Part shown: one piece after another, positions 44,078-52,604 of the stretch
Layout: every line of letters starts with the position of its first letter
How positions within the stretch are numbered: the first letter of the stretch is position 1
Assembly: GCF_014651715.1 (NCBI RefSeq)
Contig: NZ_BMXK01000005.1
Coordinates: 62,001 to 126,000, forward strand
Source: Zhihengliuella salsuginis
GTDB lineage: Bacteria > Actinomycetota > Actinomycetes > Actinomycetales > Micrococcaceae
Direction of reading: 5' to 3'
Length of the DNA: 64,000 nt
Made by a program: the position numbers and the translations under genes
Notes under the pieces: generated by a model
Told to the model about the DNA's origin: nothing
Databases searched by the model: none
Seen by the model: the letters and a program-made list of their open reading frames with translations, nothing else

Positions 44078-45055
44078 ATGAGTCCAGAACAGCCGCCATC
44101 CAGCCTTGTGAGCCTGGGCAACTTCCTCAGGACCCGCCGGGAGCAGATCCGCCCGGAGGACGTGGGGTTACCGTCCAGCAACCGACGGCGAACCCCGGGA
44201 CTCCGCCGCGAAGAAGTCGCAGTCCTCGCCAATGTGGGCGTCTCGTGGCTCACGTGGCTCGAGCAGGGGCGGGCCACCGGTGTCTCGGCGGAAATCCTGG
44301 ATTCCGTCGCCGGCGCGCTGCGGCTCAGCTCCGAGGATCGGACCTACGTCCATCGGCTGGCCTCCGGTCGCCGCGCAACACAGGGTGCTGACGCGGTGGC
44401 CGACAGCGAGTCGGACGGGGGCCAGGCAGTGCTGCTGCAACGGTTGGTCGATGCCATGGCCAACCCCAGCTACATCGCGGATCCCTTCTGGACGGTGGTC
44501 GCCATGAATTCCGCTGCAGCGAGTACGTTCGACACCCGCGTGGGCACCAGCTGCCTGCAGCGTTTCTTCACGGATCAGAAACTCGCCCGGTCCCACGTCC
44601 ACAGGGAGATGATGGCCCGGTCCCTCGTCGCCCAGTTCCGGGCGCAGTCGGCCAGATTCCACGATGATCCCCGTTTTGAAGCGATGGCGCGCCGGCTGTG
44701 TCAGGCATCGGAGGCCTTTCGCGAGCTGTGGCAGCGCCAAGTCGTGGGCGACTCCTATCACGTGGACGTGGTCTACGATCATCCAGAACTGGGCAGGCTG
44801 AGCTTCGATCCCGTGGTGCTGAGCGTCCCGAAGTATCCGACGCTCCGCGTCTTCACGTACCTGCCAAAGTCTGGAACCCGGACACAGGAGGTGTTGCTCA
44901 GCCTCCCCCGAAAACCCGCGGGGCGGCTGATGTCCTCAGGGGAGCCCTTCACCGCGTTCTCCGCCGAAGACGTCACCCGCCCGCGGTTCAGGACGTCGAT
45001 CATTTCGGAGCGGCGGACGCCGTCACGGGTCGACCGGGCTGGCCACCCTGTGTGA
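44078..45055 (+). CDS. MmyB-like XRE regulator with ligand-binding domain
   Basis: This 325-residue protein has an N-terminal XRE helix-turn-helix with the family motif PGLRREEVAVLANVGVSWLTWLEQGR, joined to a C-terminal PAS-like MmyB domain (about 110-290) starting SYIADPFWTVVAMN. MmyB regulates methylenomycin synthesis, and family members are reported to bind acyl or other small ligands. The ATG at 44078 follows TTGGAG. Adjacent to an acyl-type biosynthetic cluster, it is a plausible sensor of the cluster product. Confidence 0.88.
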   Translation: MSPEQPPSSLVSLGNFLRTRREQIRPEDVGLPSSNRRRTPGLRREEVAVLANVGVSWLTWLEQGRATGVSAEILDSVAGALRLSSEDRTYVHRLASGRRATQGADAVADSESDGGQAVLLQRLVDAMANPSYIADPFWTVVAMNSAAASTFDTRVGTSCLQRFFTDQKLARSHVHREMMARSLVAQFRAQSARFHDDPRFEAMARRLCQASEAFRELWQRQVVGDSYHVDVVYDHPELGRLSFDPVVLSVPKYPTLRVFTYLPKSGTRTQEVLLSLPRKPAGRLMSSGEPFTAFSAEDVTRPRFRTSIISERRTPSRVDRAGHPV

Positions 45056-45131
45056 TCCCGCCGCCGCCCGGCCGCGTCCGCGGCTTCCCCCGCACGTAGC
45101 GAATCCCTGCACAGATGAAGGAGCAATAAGC

Positions 45132-45386
45132 ATGTCCGAGCAGATGACGGGCGTCCGCGCCCCGGTCGTTCCACCGCCGAACAAGCATCAGCTGGCCGTG
45201 ATGATCTGGGTGGCGGTCTTCCCCACTCTGACCATCATCAATCTCGTCTTCGGGTCCTGGCTCGAGGTGCTGCACCCTGTGCTCCGCACCTTCGTTCTGG
45301 TCACCGTCGCGGTCCCGATCGTGATCTACGCGATCATGCCCGGTCTGCACCGCGTGCGGGCCTGGCTCATGATCCGCACCGCCTGA
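45132..45386 (+). CDS. Small membrane protein resembling the C-terminal domain of antibiotic-biosynthesis monooxygenases
   Basis: This 84-residue protein has two hydrophobic helices (VAVFPTLTIINLVFG and FVLVTVAVPIVIYAIM). It resembles the membrane domain appended to some ABM-family proteins (PPNKHQLAVMIW ... MPGLHRVRAWL), but without the catalytic domain. It has a good GAAGGAG ribosome site. It lies downstream of the MmyB-like gene and may be its target. Function unknown. Confidence 0.65.
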   Translation: MSEQMTGVRAPVVPPPNKHQLAVMIWVAVFPTLTIINLVFGSWLEVLHPVLRTFVLVTVAVPIVIYAIMPGLHRVRAWLMIRTA

Positions 45387-45417
45387 GCCTGGCGCGGCCG
45401 CGGTTTCGGGCTCAGGC
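45381..45417. terminator. Shared terminator between convergent genes
   Basis: GCCTGAGCC and GGCTCAGGC form a perfect 9-bp stem containing the stop codons of both the small membrane protein and the mycothione reductase gene. Confidence 0.6.
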
Positions 45418-46851
45418 GTCCAGTTGCAGCAGTGCGTTCTCGATGAGCTCCGGCAGCGACGGGTGGATCCAGTACTGGCCGCGTGCCAGGTTCGCCACCG
45501 GCTGGCCGAAGTGCATCGCCTGGATCAGCGGCTGGATGAGGCTCGAGGCCTGCGGGCCGATGATGTGCGCGCCCACGAGCAGGCCGGTGTTCCGGTCCGC
45601 GATGAGCTTCGCGAACCCGGTGCTGTCCTCCATGGCCCACCCGTAGGCGACGCCGCCGTAGTCCTGCCGGGCGACCGAGATGTCCAGCCCGCGCTCCACG
45701 GCCTCCACTTCGGTCAGGCCCACGGACGCGACCTGTGGCGAGCTGAAGACGGCGTGCGGGACGAACCGGTGGTCGGCCGTCACGAGCTCTGGTTCCGCCA
45801 GGTTGTGCTGCACCACGCGCTGCTCGTGGTTGGCCACGTGCTTGAGCTGGTACGGCGAGCAGATGTCGCCGAGCGCCCACACGCCCGGCACGACGGCGCC
45901 GCCCGCCACCGCGCCTTTCTCGCCGCGGGTGCCGCCGACCACCGCGCGCTGGTATTCGTCGACCTTCAGCAGCCCCGCCTCGTCGGTCTCGAGGCCGCCG
46001 GCGGCGACGTCGAGCTGATCGGTGTTCGGGGTGCGCCCGGTCGCGACGAGGAGGACCTCGGACTCGATGACGCCCGGCCCGTCGGGGGCCTCGACGTGCA
46101 GCCGGACGCCGTCGTCGTGCTGTTCCACCCGGCGGGTGGAGGTGTTGAGGCGGACGTCCCAGCTGGCGCGCGCGACCTCCGTGAAGCGCTCGGAGACGTC
46201 CGCGTCCTGGGCGCGCAGCAGCGCGCCGGAGCGGGCGACCAGCGTGACGGCGACGCCGAGCGAGGAGAAGACGTGCGCGAACTCGGCGGCGATGAAGCCG
46301 CTGCCGAGGATCGTCATGGTCGCCGGCAGCTCCTCGAGGCGCATGACGGTGTCACTGGTGTGGAAGTCGACGCCGGCCAGGCCCTCGATGTCCGGGATCG
46401 CGGGGCGGGATCCGGCGGCGAGGACGACCTCGTCGGCGGTGATGGTGGCGGGCGCGCCGCCGTCGTTAGGGGCGACGGCGAGCTGACGCGGGCCGGTGAA
46501 GCGCGCGTCGCCCTCGAAGACGGTGACGTTCGCGTTGTCCTCGTGGCTGATGCGGTAGTCGCGGCCGCCGGCGGCGATCTGGTCGATCCGGTCGGCGAAG
46601 ATGCGCTCGCGGATGTCGGACCAGCGCACGGCGTCGAGGGTCGCGTCGACGCCGAGCCGGCTCGAGTGGCCGGGCGTGGCCGCGACGTCCGCCGTGTAGA
46701 CGAGCATCTTGGTGGGGATGCAGCCGACGTTCAGGCACGTGCCGCCGAAGGTGTTCCGCTCGATCAGGGCGACCTTCTTGCCGCGGAAGCGCTCGTCGAG
46801 GATCGAGTTCCCGGATCCGGTGCCGACGATGATCAGGTCGAAATGCTGCAT
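45412..46851 (-). CDS. mtr: Mycothione reductase
   Basis: This 479-residue pyridine-nucleotide-disulfide oxidoreductase has FAD motif IVGTGSGNSILDE, redox disulfide GGTCLNVGCIPTK, an NAD(P) motif ILGSGFIAAEFAHVF, the second FAD site VWALGDI, and a C-terminal catalytic histidine in WIHPSLPELIENAL. The GSGNS N-terminus marks mycothione reductase rather than lipoamide dehydrogenase. It regenerates mycothiol, the actinobacterial thiol. It is the third gene of a TetR-methyltransferase-mtr run on the minus strand. Confidence 0.92.
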   Translation of the reverse strand: MQHFDLIIVGTGSGNSILDERFRGKKVALIERNTFGGTCLNVGCIPTKMLVYTADVAATPGHSSRLGVDATLDAVRWSDIRERIFADRIDQIAAGGRDYRISHEDNANVTVFEGDARFTGPRQLAVAPNDGGAPATITADEVVLAAGSRPAIPDIEGLAGVDFHTSDTVMRLEELPATMTILGSGFIAAEFAHVFSSLGVAVTLVARSGALLRAQDADVSERFTEVARASWDVRLNTSTRRVEQHDDGVRLHVEAPDGPGVIESEVLLVATGRTPNTDQLDVAAGGLETDEAGLLKVDEYQRAVVGGTRGEKGAVAGGAVVPGVWALGDICSPYQLKHVANHEQRVVQHNLAEPELVTADHRFVPHAVFSSPQVASVGLTEVEAVERGLDISVARQDYGGVAYGWAMEDSTGFAKLIADRNTGLLVGAHIIGPQASSLIQPLIQAMHFGQPVANLARGQYWIHPSLPELIENALLQLDA

Positions 46852-46892
46852 GCGTGTCCTCGCGACGAAAACGGTGGGCGGTCGGATCCAGC

Positions 46893-47495
46893 CTATCCGT
46901 CGCGCCTGCGGGCGGCGACGGCGGCGTGGGGCCGGTGCTCGGGGGAGGCGCGCCGGTCCGTCGCGCCCACCGCGAAACCGGCTCCGCGCAGCAGGTCGGA
47001 GAGGTCCTCGGCGGACCAGTAGTAGGCGGGCGCCACCGCGTGGTGGAAGGACTGCCGGCTCGGGCCCTCGAAGAAGCCGAGCAGCACCGTGCCGCCGGAC
47101 GCGAGCCGGGCGCGGAACCCCTCCAGGATGCCCGGCACCTCCTCCGGGGCGGTGTGGATGAGCGAATACCAGGCGAGGATCCCGCCCACCGGGTCCCCGG
47201 CGGCCAGATCCGCGAGCGAGCCTCGCTCGAAGCGGACGCCCGGGAACCGCGCCCGCGCCGAGTCGACGAATTCGGGCACCAGGTCGATGCCGACGACGTC
47301 GTGCCCGCGCCCGTGCAGCCACCCGGACCAGTGGCCCGGGCCGCAGCCGGCGTCGAGGATCGGGCCGGTCGCCGACGACGCCCACGCGGAGATCAGCGCG
47401 CGGTCCTGCTCGTGCATGGCCGCGATCGACCCCAGGGCTGCGGTGTACTCGCCGGCCCGCGCGGCGTAGGCGGCCGCGGTGGATTCTTCGCTCAC
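46893..47495 (-). CDS. Class I SAM-dependent methyltransferase
   Basis: This 200-residue protein has ILDAGCGPGHWSGWL as SAM motif I and GIDLVPEFVDSARARF as motif II, then ILAWYSLIHTAPEEVPGIL and a C-terminal LLRGAGF. It starts at GTG 47495, nine bases after the TetR stop. The substrate is unknown. Co-transcription with TetR and mtr suggests a link to thiol or xenobiotic metabolism. Confidence 0.82.
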   Translation of the reverse strand: MSEESTAAAYAARAGEYTAALGSIAAMHEQDRALISAWASSATGPILDAGCGPGHWSGWLHGRGHDVVGIDLVPEFVDSARARFPGVRFERGSLADLAAGDPVGGILAWYSLIHTAPEEVPGILEGFRARLASGGTVLLGFFEGPSRQSFHHAVAPAYYWSAEDLSDLLRGAGFAVGATDRRASPEHRPHAAVAARRRDG

Positions 47496-47504
47496 GCGTG
47501 CAGT

Positions 47505-48065
47505 CTAGTGCGGGTCCGGGGGTGTGAGCAGGCGTTCGAGGAGTACGACGTCGGCGCGGGCGTCCGGCACTCCGAGCGCCGCCTGCGCGGTCACGCCCTC
47601 CAGGTAGGCGAGCAACCCGCGCGCCGAGGCCGCCGGGTCGGGGTGCCCCAGCGCTTCGCACAGCGCGGCGGCCGCGCCGGGGGAGAAGAAGGTGCGGGTC
47701 AGCCGTTGGTGCACCGACGGGTCGTCGACCTCCGGCGCCAGCGCGAACCGCGCCCGCACCTCGTCCACGCGCCGCGTCGCGAGGTGGTCCGCGTAGCCGG
47801 CGATCGCCTCGGCGGCCTGTCGTGCGGTGGGTGCCCGAGGCAGGGTCGTGGCCAGGGCGGAGAACTGCGCCCGCGACCGCTCGATCAGCCGGTCAGCAGC
47901 AGCGGAGATGAGGTGCGTACGGGTCCGGAAGTAGTACGACGACGAGCCGCGCGGCAGGCCCAGGTGCGTGTCGATCGCGCCGTGGCTGAGGGCGCGGGCC
48001 CCGCCGTGGGATACGAGCTCGAGCACCGCCTCGGCGATGGCGTCGCGCCGATCCGTTCCCGCCAT
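47505..48065 (-). CDS. TetR-family repressor
   Basis: This protein has 186 residues from ATG 48065 after AGGAG. Its helix-turn-helix is ALSHGAIDTHLGLPRGSSSYYFRTRTHL, and the C-terminal ligand domain is all-helical. Its operator is the 25-base dyad at 48091-48115 between it and the divergent zapE. It probably represses its own operon with the methyltransferase and mycothione reductase genes. Confidence 0.88.
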   Translation of the reverse strand: MAGTDRRDAIAEAVLELVSHGGARALSHGAIDTHLGLPRGSSSYYFRTRTHLISAAADRLIERSRAQFSALATTLPRAPTARQAAEAIAGYADHLATRRVDEVRARFALAPEVDDPSVHQRLTRTFFSPGAAAALCEALGHPDPAASARGLLAYLEGVTAQAALGVPDARADVVLLERLLTPPDPH

Positions 48066-48090
48066 GACTCCTGCTCCGCTCCTCGGTGGA

Positions 48091-48115
48091 TGTAGAGTGT
48101 TCACCGTACTCTACA
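48091..48115. promoter_or_regulatory. TetR operator dyad
   Basis: TGTAGAGT and ACTCTACA flank nine bases in the 84-base spacer between the TetR gene and the divergent zapE. Perfect 8-bp arms in this position are typical of a TetR binding site. Confidence 0.65.
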
Positions 48116-48149
48116 GAAGTAGAGGATGAAATCGGTGGAAGGAGCCGCA

Positions 48150-49157
48150 ATGCAGTGGCCCGGACAGCGCCCACACCTGTGGCCCGGCGTCGACGCCGCG
48201 GACCTGGTGGGCGGACTCGAAGCCGGCGGCCGGACGCTCGATCCCGGCCAGCGCTCCGCCGTCGAGCAGCTCACGGCTCCCCACGCCCGCGGCGTGTACC
48301 TGTTCGGCGGGGTCGGCCGCGGCAAGACCTGGATGGCCGACGCCTGCTTCGCCGCTGCCCCGGGGCCCAAGCGACGCGTGCACATGCACTCCTTCCTCGC
48401 AGAGATCAACGCAGCCGTCGCCGCCCGCGCCGATCCGGCGGCGGAGGCGATCGCCGGCCTCGTCGGCGAGGCTCGTTTCCTCTTCATCGACGAGTTCCAC
48501 GTGCACGACGTCGGCGACGCGATGCTGATCCGCCGGCTTCTGGACGTTCTCCTCCGGGCGCGGATCGGCCTGGTCGCCACCTCGAACTACGCGCCGGAGG
48601 ACCTGCTGCCGAACCCGCTCTTCCACCACCACATGCTCCCGGCCATCGAACAGATCCGCGCGCACCTCGCCGTCGTCGAGGTGGTGCCCGGTACGGACTA
48701 TCGCGTCGCCGGCTCGGCGGAGGGCGGCTTCGCCGCGGGCGCCTGGACGGCCGCCCCCGGCGACGGGGCCCGGCCGGCCGGGAGGCGGGACGACGGCGGC
48801 AGGGGCGGCGACGTCGTCGTGCTGGGGAGCAGGACGGTGCCGGTGCGTGCCGCGGATGCGGGGCGCGGTGTGCTGTCGGGGACGTTCGCGCAGTTGTGCG
48901 AGGCGCCGCTGTCGGCGGCGGACTATGTGACGCTGGCGTCGCGGTACTCGCGCTGGGAGCTGACGGATGTGCCGGGGCCGGGGGAGATCGACGAGCAGGG
49001 GTTCCAGCGGTTCGCGCACCTGGTGGACGTGCTGGTCGACGCGCAGCACCGGCTCGACGTGACGGCCGGCCTGCCGCTCGAGCAGTGGGCGGAGCCGGGC
49101 GGCATGCCGCGGGATGCGGCCCGTTTCCTCAGCCGGCTGAGCCTCCTGAGGAGCTGA
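48150..49157 (+). CDS. zapE: AFG1/ZapE-type P-loop ATPase
   Basis: This protein has 335 residues from ATG 48150, which follows GGAAGGAG (the ATG at 48126 does not). Walker A is GGVGRGKT and Walker B is FLFIDEFHVHD, followed by ATSNYAPEDL. ZapE acts at the division septum in E. coli, and AFG1 homologues act on mitochondrial proteins. The protein has a short acidic and glycine-rich insert (AAPGDGARPAGRRDDGGRGG) near residue 200. Confidence 0.92.
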   Translation: MQWPGQRPHLWPGVDAADLVGGLEAGGRTLDPGQRSAVEQLTAPHARGVYLFGGVGRGKTWMADACFAAAPGPKRRVHMHSFLAEINAAVAARADPAAEAIAGLVGEARFLFIDEFHVHDVGDAMLIRRLLDVLLRARIGLVATSNYAPEDLLPNPLFHHHMLPAIEQIRAHLAVVEVVPGTDYRVAGSAEGGFAAGAWTAAPGDGARPAGRRDDGGRGGDVVVLGSRTVPVRAADAGRGVLSGTFAQLCEAPLSAADYVTLASRYSRWELTDVPGPGEIDEQGFQRFAHLVDVLVDAQHRLDVTAGLPLEQWAEPGGMPRDAARFLSRLSLLRS

Positions 49158-49195
49158 CGGCCTGGACCTGCCGGTTCGCTCGTGGCTGGTGAGCG

Positions 49196-50701
49196 TCAGT
49201 GGTCGGTCGCCGGGATGCCGGCCGGGACCGGCTCGCCGTCCTCGAGGACCACGAACTGCCCCATCATGCCCTCGTCCTCGTGGAGGAGCAGGTGGCAGTG
49301 GTACATGTACGGCACCTTGGCCGAGGTGTAATCCTCGAAGCGCATGATGATCCGGTAGACCCGCCGCGGCTCCAGGTAGATCGTGTCCTTGAGGCCGCCC
49401 AGCTCCGGCGGAGGGTCCTGCCCGTCGATCGACACCACCTGGAACTGGACGTCGTGCACATGGAAGTTGTGCGGGTACGGGTTGGTGTTCCGCACCTCCC
49501 ACACCTCCGTGGAGCCGACGCGCACCACCTCGTCGATCCGCCCCATGTCCATCTCCTTGGAGTTGATCTTGCGGTCCGCGAGCCGGAAGTCGCGCAGCCC
49601 GGCCGCGTCCTCCACCCGCAACCGCTCGATCCTCGCCAGGGTGCCCGGCACAGGGGGCGACGGCGCCAGCTCGCCCGCCGCGCGCAGCTCCAGCACGTCG
49701 AACTCGTCCTCACCGCCGAACGCGGCCGGCACCGCGACGGCGCCGAGCTCGACGCGCCCCGAACGCAGCATGATCGTCTCACCGGGCGCCATCTCCACCA
49801 CGATCTCCGCCCGCTCGGCCGGCGACAGCCGGATCGAGGCGAGCGGCACGGGGGAGGCGAGCAGGCCGCCGTCGGACGCGATGAGCGCGAACTCGCGGGA
49901 GTCGGCGAAGCCGAAGTTGTAGGTGCGCGCGGTCGACGCGTTGAGCAGGCGCAGGCGCACCCGCTGGCTGGAGACCTCGAAGAAGGGGTTTCGCGCGCCG
50001 TTGACCAGCAGGGTCGAGCCGAGGATGCCGATCTCGTTGCCGGACGTGTCCAGCAGGAAGCCGCCCTCCTCGCCGACCATCTTGTCCTGCACGATCACCG
50101 GCACGTCGTCGACCCCGTACTCGCCGGGCAGCCCGGCGGGGGTGTCCTGGTCGTCGACGACGAACAGGCCGGCCAGCCCCAGATTCACGTGCCGCTGCGT
50201 CTCGCCGTGCGGGTGCGGGTGGTACCAGAGGGTCGCGGCCGGCTGGTCGATGAGCCACTCCGGCTCCCACGTGTCCCCGGCGGCGACCGGCTGGTGCGGC
50301 CCGCCGTCCATCTCGGGTGGCAGGTGCATGCCGTGCCAGTGCACCGAGGTGGCCTCGTCCAGCTCGTTGGCCACGCGGACGCGGACGCGCTCGCCGCGGG
50401 AGGCCCGCAGCGTCGGCCCCAGGAACGGGCCGTTGAAACCGGCGGTCGGGGTCGGGAAGCCGGGGAGCAGGTCCATCGTGCCGGGCCGAGCCGCGAGGTC
50501 GAAGACCCGGACGCCGTCCTCGACGCGCGAGTCCGCCAGGGGAGGGATCGGCAGGGCGGCGGTGGGCGCCGCGGGCAGCTGCACCTCGTTCTGGCGGCCG
50601 CACCCGGCCAGGGAGCCGGTCAGCGCCAGCAGACCCAGCGAGGTGAGCCCGCCGAGGACGGCGCGGCGGGAGGGGCGGTGGAAATCGGACACGGTCTCCA
50701 T
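49196..50701 (-). CDS. Tat-exported multicopper oxidase
   Basis: This 501-residue protein has a twin-arginine signal SRRAVLGGL (Arg12-Arg13) that also ends in a lipobox LAGC (Cys34), so it is probably a membrane-anchored exported protein. Copper ligands lie in HWHG (121-124), HPHPHG (161-166), HNFHVH, and the terminal HCHLLLHEDEGMMG with type-1 His-Cys-His-Met. It resembles CueO/SufI-type oxidases, which oxidise Cu(I) or phenolic compounds outside the cell. It is paired with a four-helix membrane protein upstream. Confidence 0.9.
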   Translation of the reverse strand: METVSDFHRPSRRAVLGGLTSLGLLALTGSLAGCGRQNEVQLPAAPTAALPIPPLADSRVEDGVRVFDLAARPGTMDLLPGFPTPTAGFNGPFLGPTLRASRGERVRVRVANELDEATSVHWHGMHLPPEMDGGPHQPVAAGDTWEPEWLIDQPAATLWYHPHPHGETQRHVNLGLAGLFVVDDQDTPAGLPGEYGVDDVPVIVQDKMVGEEGGFLLDTSGNEIGILGSTLLVNGARNPFFEVSSQRVRLRLLNASTARTYNFGFADSREFALIASDGGLLASPVPLASIRLSPAERAEIVVEMAPGETIMLRSGRVELGAVAVPAAFGGEDEFDVLELRAAGELAPSPPVPGTLARIERLRVEDAAGLRDFRLADRKINSKEMDMGRIDEVVRVGSTEVWEVRNTNPYPHNFHVHDVQFQVVSIDGQDPPPELGGLKDTIYLEPRRVYRIIMRFEDYTSAKVPYMYHCHLLLHEDEGMMGQFVVLEDGEPVPAGIPATDH

Positions 50702-50702
50702 G

Positions 50703-51182
50703 CTAGGCCCGGGTCCCGCTTCCGGGCGCGAACCCCCGCAGCCGCTGCACGGCGAGGGCCAGCAGCCCGGCGACCGCGCCCCACAACACGCTGGTCGCCA
50801 GCACGGCGATGACGCCGAGCCCGAACGGCGCCTGCCACGGCCCGGCACCCGGACTGAACACGGTCGCGAGCACCAGCTCGAGACCCCCGTACAGCAGCCC
50901 CGTCACCACCAAGGTCAGGATGGGCCGGGCGACGCGGCTGAAGCCGACCACGCCGATCCACACGAGCGCCGTCACGCCGATCAGGGTCAGCGGCACGACG
51001 GCGGCACCCGGGCCGCCGCGGCTGGCGCCGCCGGATGTGCCGTCGTCGTGCAGGCCGAGCAGGCCCGCGAGCGGGTGCAGCAGCGCGAGGGCCGCCAGGC
51101 CCGCGATGAGCGGCCAGTTCAACGGCTGGCGCGGACGGTGGTCGTCGGCGGAGGGGATCTGCGGTACTGAATTGTTTGTCAT
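50703..51182 (-). CDS. Four-helix membrane protein paired with the multicopper oxidase
   Basis: This 159-residue protein has an N-terminal soluble stretch and four hydrophobic helices. It is unrecognised at family level, but it ends one base before the oxidase start, so the two are co-transcribed. It may be a docking or metal-transport partner. The two-component gene pair is divergent from it. Confidence 0.7.
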   Translation of the reverse strand: MTNNSVPQIPSADDHRPRQPLNWPLIAGLAALALLHPLAGLLGLHDDGTSGGASRGGPGAAVVPLTLIGVTALVWIGVVGFSRVARPILTLVVTGLLYGGLELVLATVFSPGAGPWQAPFGLGVIAVLATSVLWGAVAGLLALAVQRLRGFAPGSGTRA

Positions 51183-51335
51183 GTCTCCAACCTAGGAACG
51201 CGCGCGCCGGCGCGAATCCGCCGCAGGGCGCGACCTTCCGTCCCGGTTTGTCGACACGCGACTACGTCGAGAGGCGACACCAACCCTGAACGGCAGGCGA
51301 TTCCGGCCGCCACGGCCCGCGTCTACGATGGGGCC

Positions 51336-52604
51336 ATGAGACGACGCCCGCGCCCCGGCGAGCCCGCCCGCTACGCGGGGCCGGCCGAACGCCAGGTCAG
51401 CCCGTGGGTCCTCGACGCCCTGCTGGGCGTCGCCGTCGTCGCAGTGCTGGCGCTGCTGGTCGCCACGGATCCGCGCGGGACCCGCGCCCCGGATGTGCTG
51501 GCGTTCGGCATCGCCGCGTTCCTGGGCGCGCTGATGCTGGTGCGCCGGTTCGCGCCGCGCGCCGTGCTGCTCGTGACCATCGCCGCGGTGTGCGGCTACT
51601 ACATCCTCGACTATCCGCCGATCGGCATGGCCGTCCCGCTCGCCGCCGCGCTCTACTCGGCGGCCGAAGCCGGTCGCCTGCGGACAGCCGTCGTCGCGGG
51701 GGCCGCCATGCTCGCGGTCTCCAGCTACTTCCGCCTCGGCGAGAGCGAACCCCTGGGCTTCCTGCTCGGCTACGAGCTCGTCTCCAACGCCGCGATCATG
51801 GCCGCCGCGATCGCCCTCGGCGACGGGGTCCGGGCCCGCCGCGCCCGCCGCGAGCAGCAGGCCGAGGTCGAACGGCTCATCGTCGCCGAGCTCGAACGCG
51901 AGGGGCAGGTCCGCGTGCAGGCCGAACGCGTCGCGATCGCCCGCGACCTGCACGACTCGATCGGCCACCGCCTCTCCGTGATCTCCCTGCAGGCGGGCGT
52001 CGCCAGCGACGAGATCGGGAACGACGACGCCCGCGCCGCCGCGGCGGTGGACCAGATCCGCGCCGCGAGCCGGGACCTGATGGGAGAGCTGCGGTCCGTC
52101 GTGCGCATGCTCCGCTCCCCGGGCGCCGCAGGAGAGCAGGCCGTCATCGGGCTCGAGGGCATCGCATCACTCGTGGCGAAGGCCCGCGATGCCGGGGTCG
52201 ACGTCGAGTTCGAGGAGGTGGGCCCGCCCGCCGGTGCCGGCGAGATCTCCTCCACCGTGCAGGCCGCCGCCTACCGGGTGGTGCAGGAATCGTTCACGAA
52301 CGCGATGCGCCACGCCCCCGGAGCCGCCATCCGGCTGACGGTCGACGCAGACGGCGATACCGTCGTGATCCGGGCGGCGAACGGGCCCGGGCGGACCGAA
52401 GGGAACGACGCCGGCCCGCCGGCCGCAGTTGTCGGCGCCGGCACCGGCCTGGCCGGCATGGGCGAGCGCGTCCGCCTCCTGGGCGGAGACCTCGAGTGGG
52501 CTGACGAGGGCGCGGACGGTTTCCGGCTCTCGGCCACGATTCCCGTTCGGGTCGACACGAACGAGCCGGATGGGCTGAACCGGTCGAACGAGGAGGCGCA
52601 GTGA
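51336..52604 (+). CDS. Sensor histidine kinase, NarL/DesK type
   Basis: This 422-residue protein has four to six N-terminal membrane helices (about 25-165). A HisKA_3 domain follows with ARDLHDSIGHRLSV (phospho-acceptor His206), then a HATPase domain with EALRHA-like ESFTNAMRHAPGA, and a GTGLAGMGERVRLLGG motif. There is no periplasmic sensor loop of note, as in LiaS/DesK kinases that sense membrane state. It overlaps the response-regulator gene by GTGA and presumably regulates the adjacent oxidase operon or itself. Confidence 0.9.
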   Translation: MRRRPRPGEPARYAGPAERQVSPWVLDALLGVAVVAVLALLVATDPRGTRAPDVLAFGIAAFLGALMLVRRFAPRAVLLVTIAAVCGYYILDYPPIGMAVPLAAALYSAAEAGRLRTAVVAGAAMLAVSSYFRLGESEPLGFLLGYELVSNAAIMAAAIALGDGVRARRARREQQAEVERLIVAELEREGQVRVQAERVAIARDLHDSIGHRLSVISLQAGVASDEIGNDDARAAAAVDQIRAASRDLMGELRSVVRMLRSPGAAGEQAVIGLEGIASLVAKARDAGVDVEFEEVGPPAGAGEISSTVQAAAYRVVQESFTNAMRHAPGAAIRLTVDADGDTVVIRAANGPGRTEGNDAGPPAAVVGAGTGLAGMGERVRLLGGDLEWADEGADGFRLSATIPVRVDTNEPDGLNRSNEEAQ

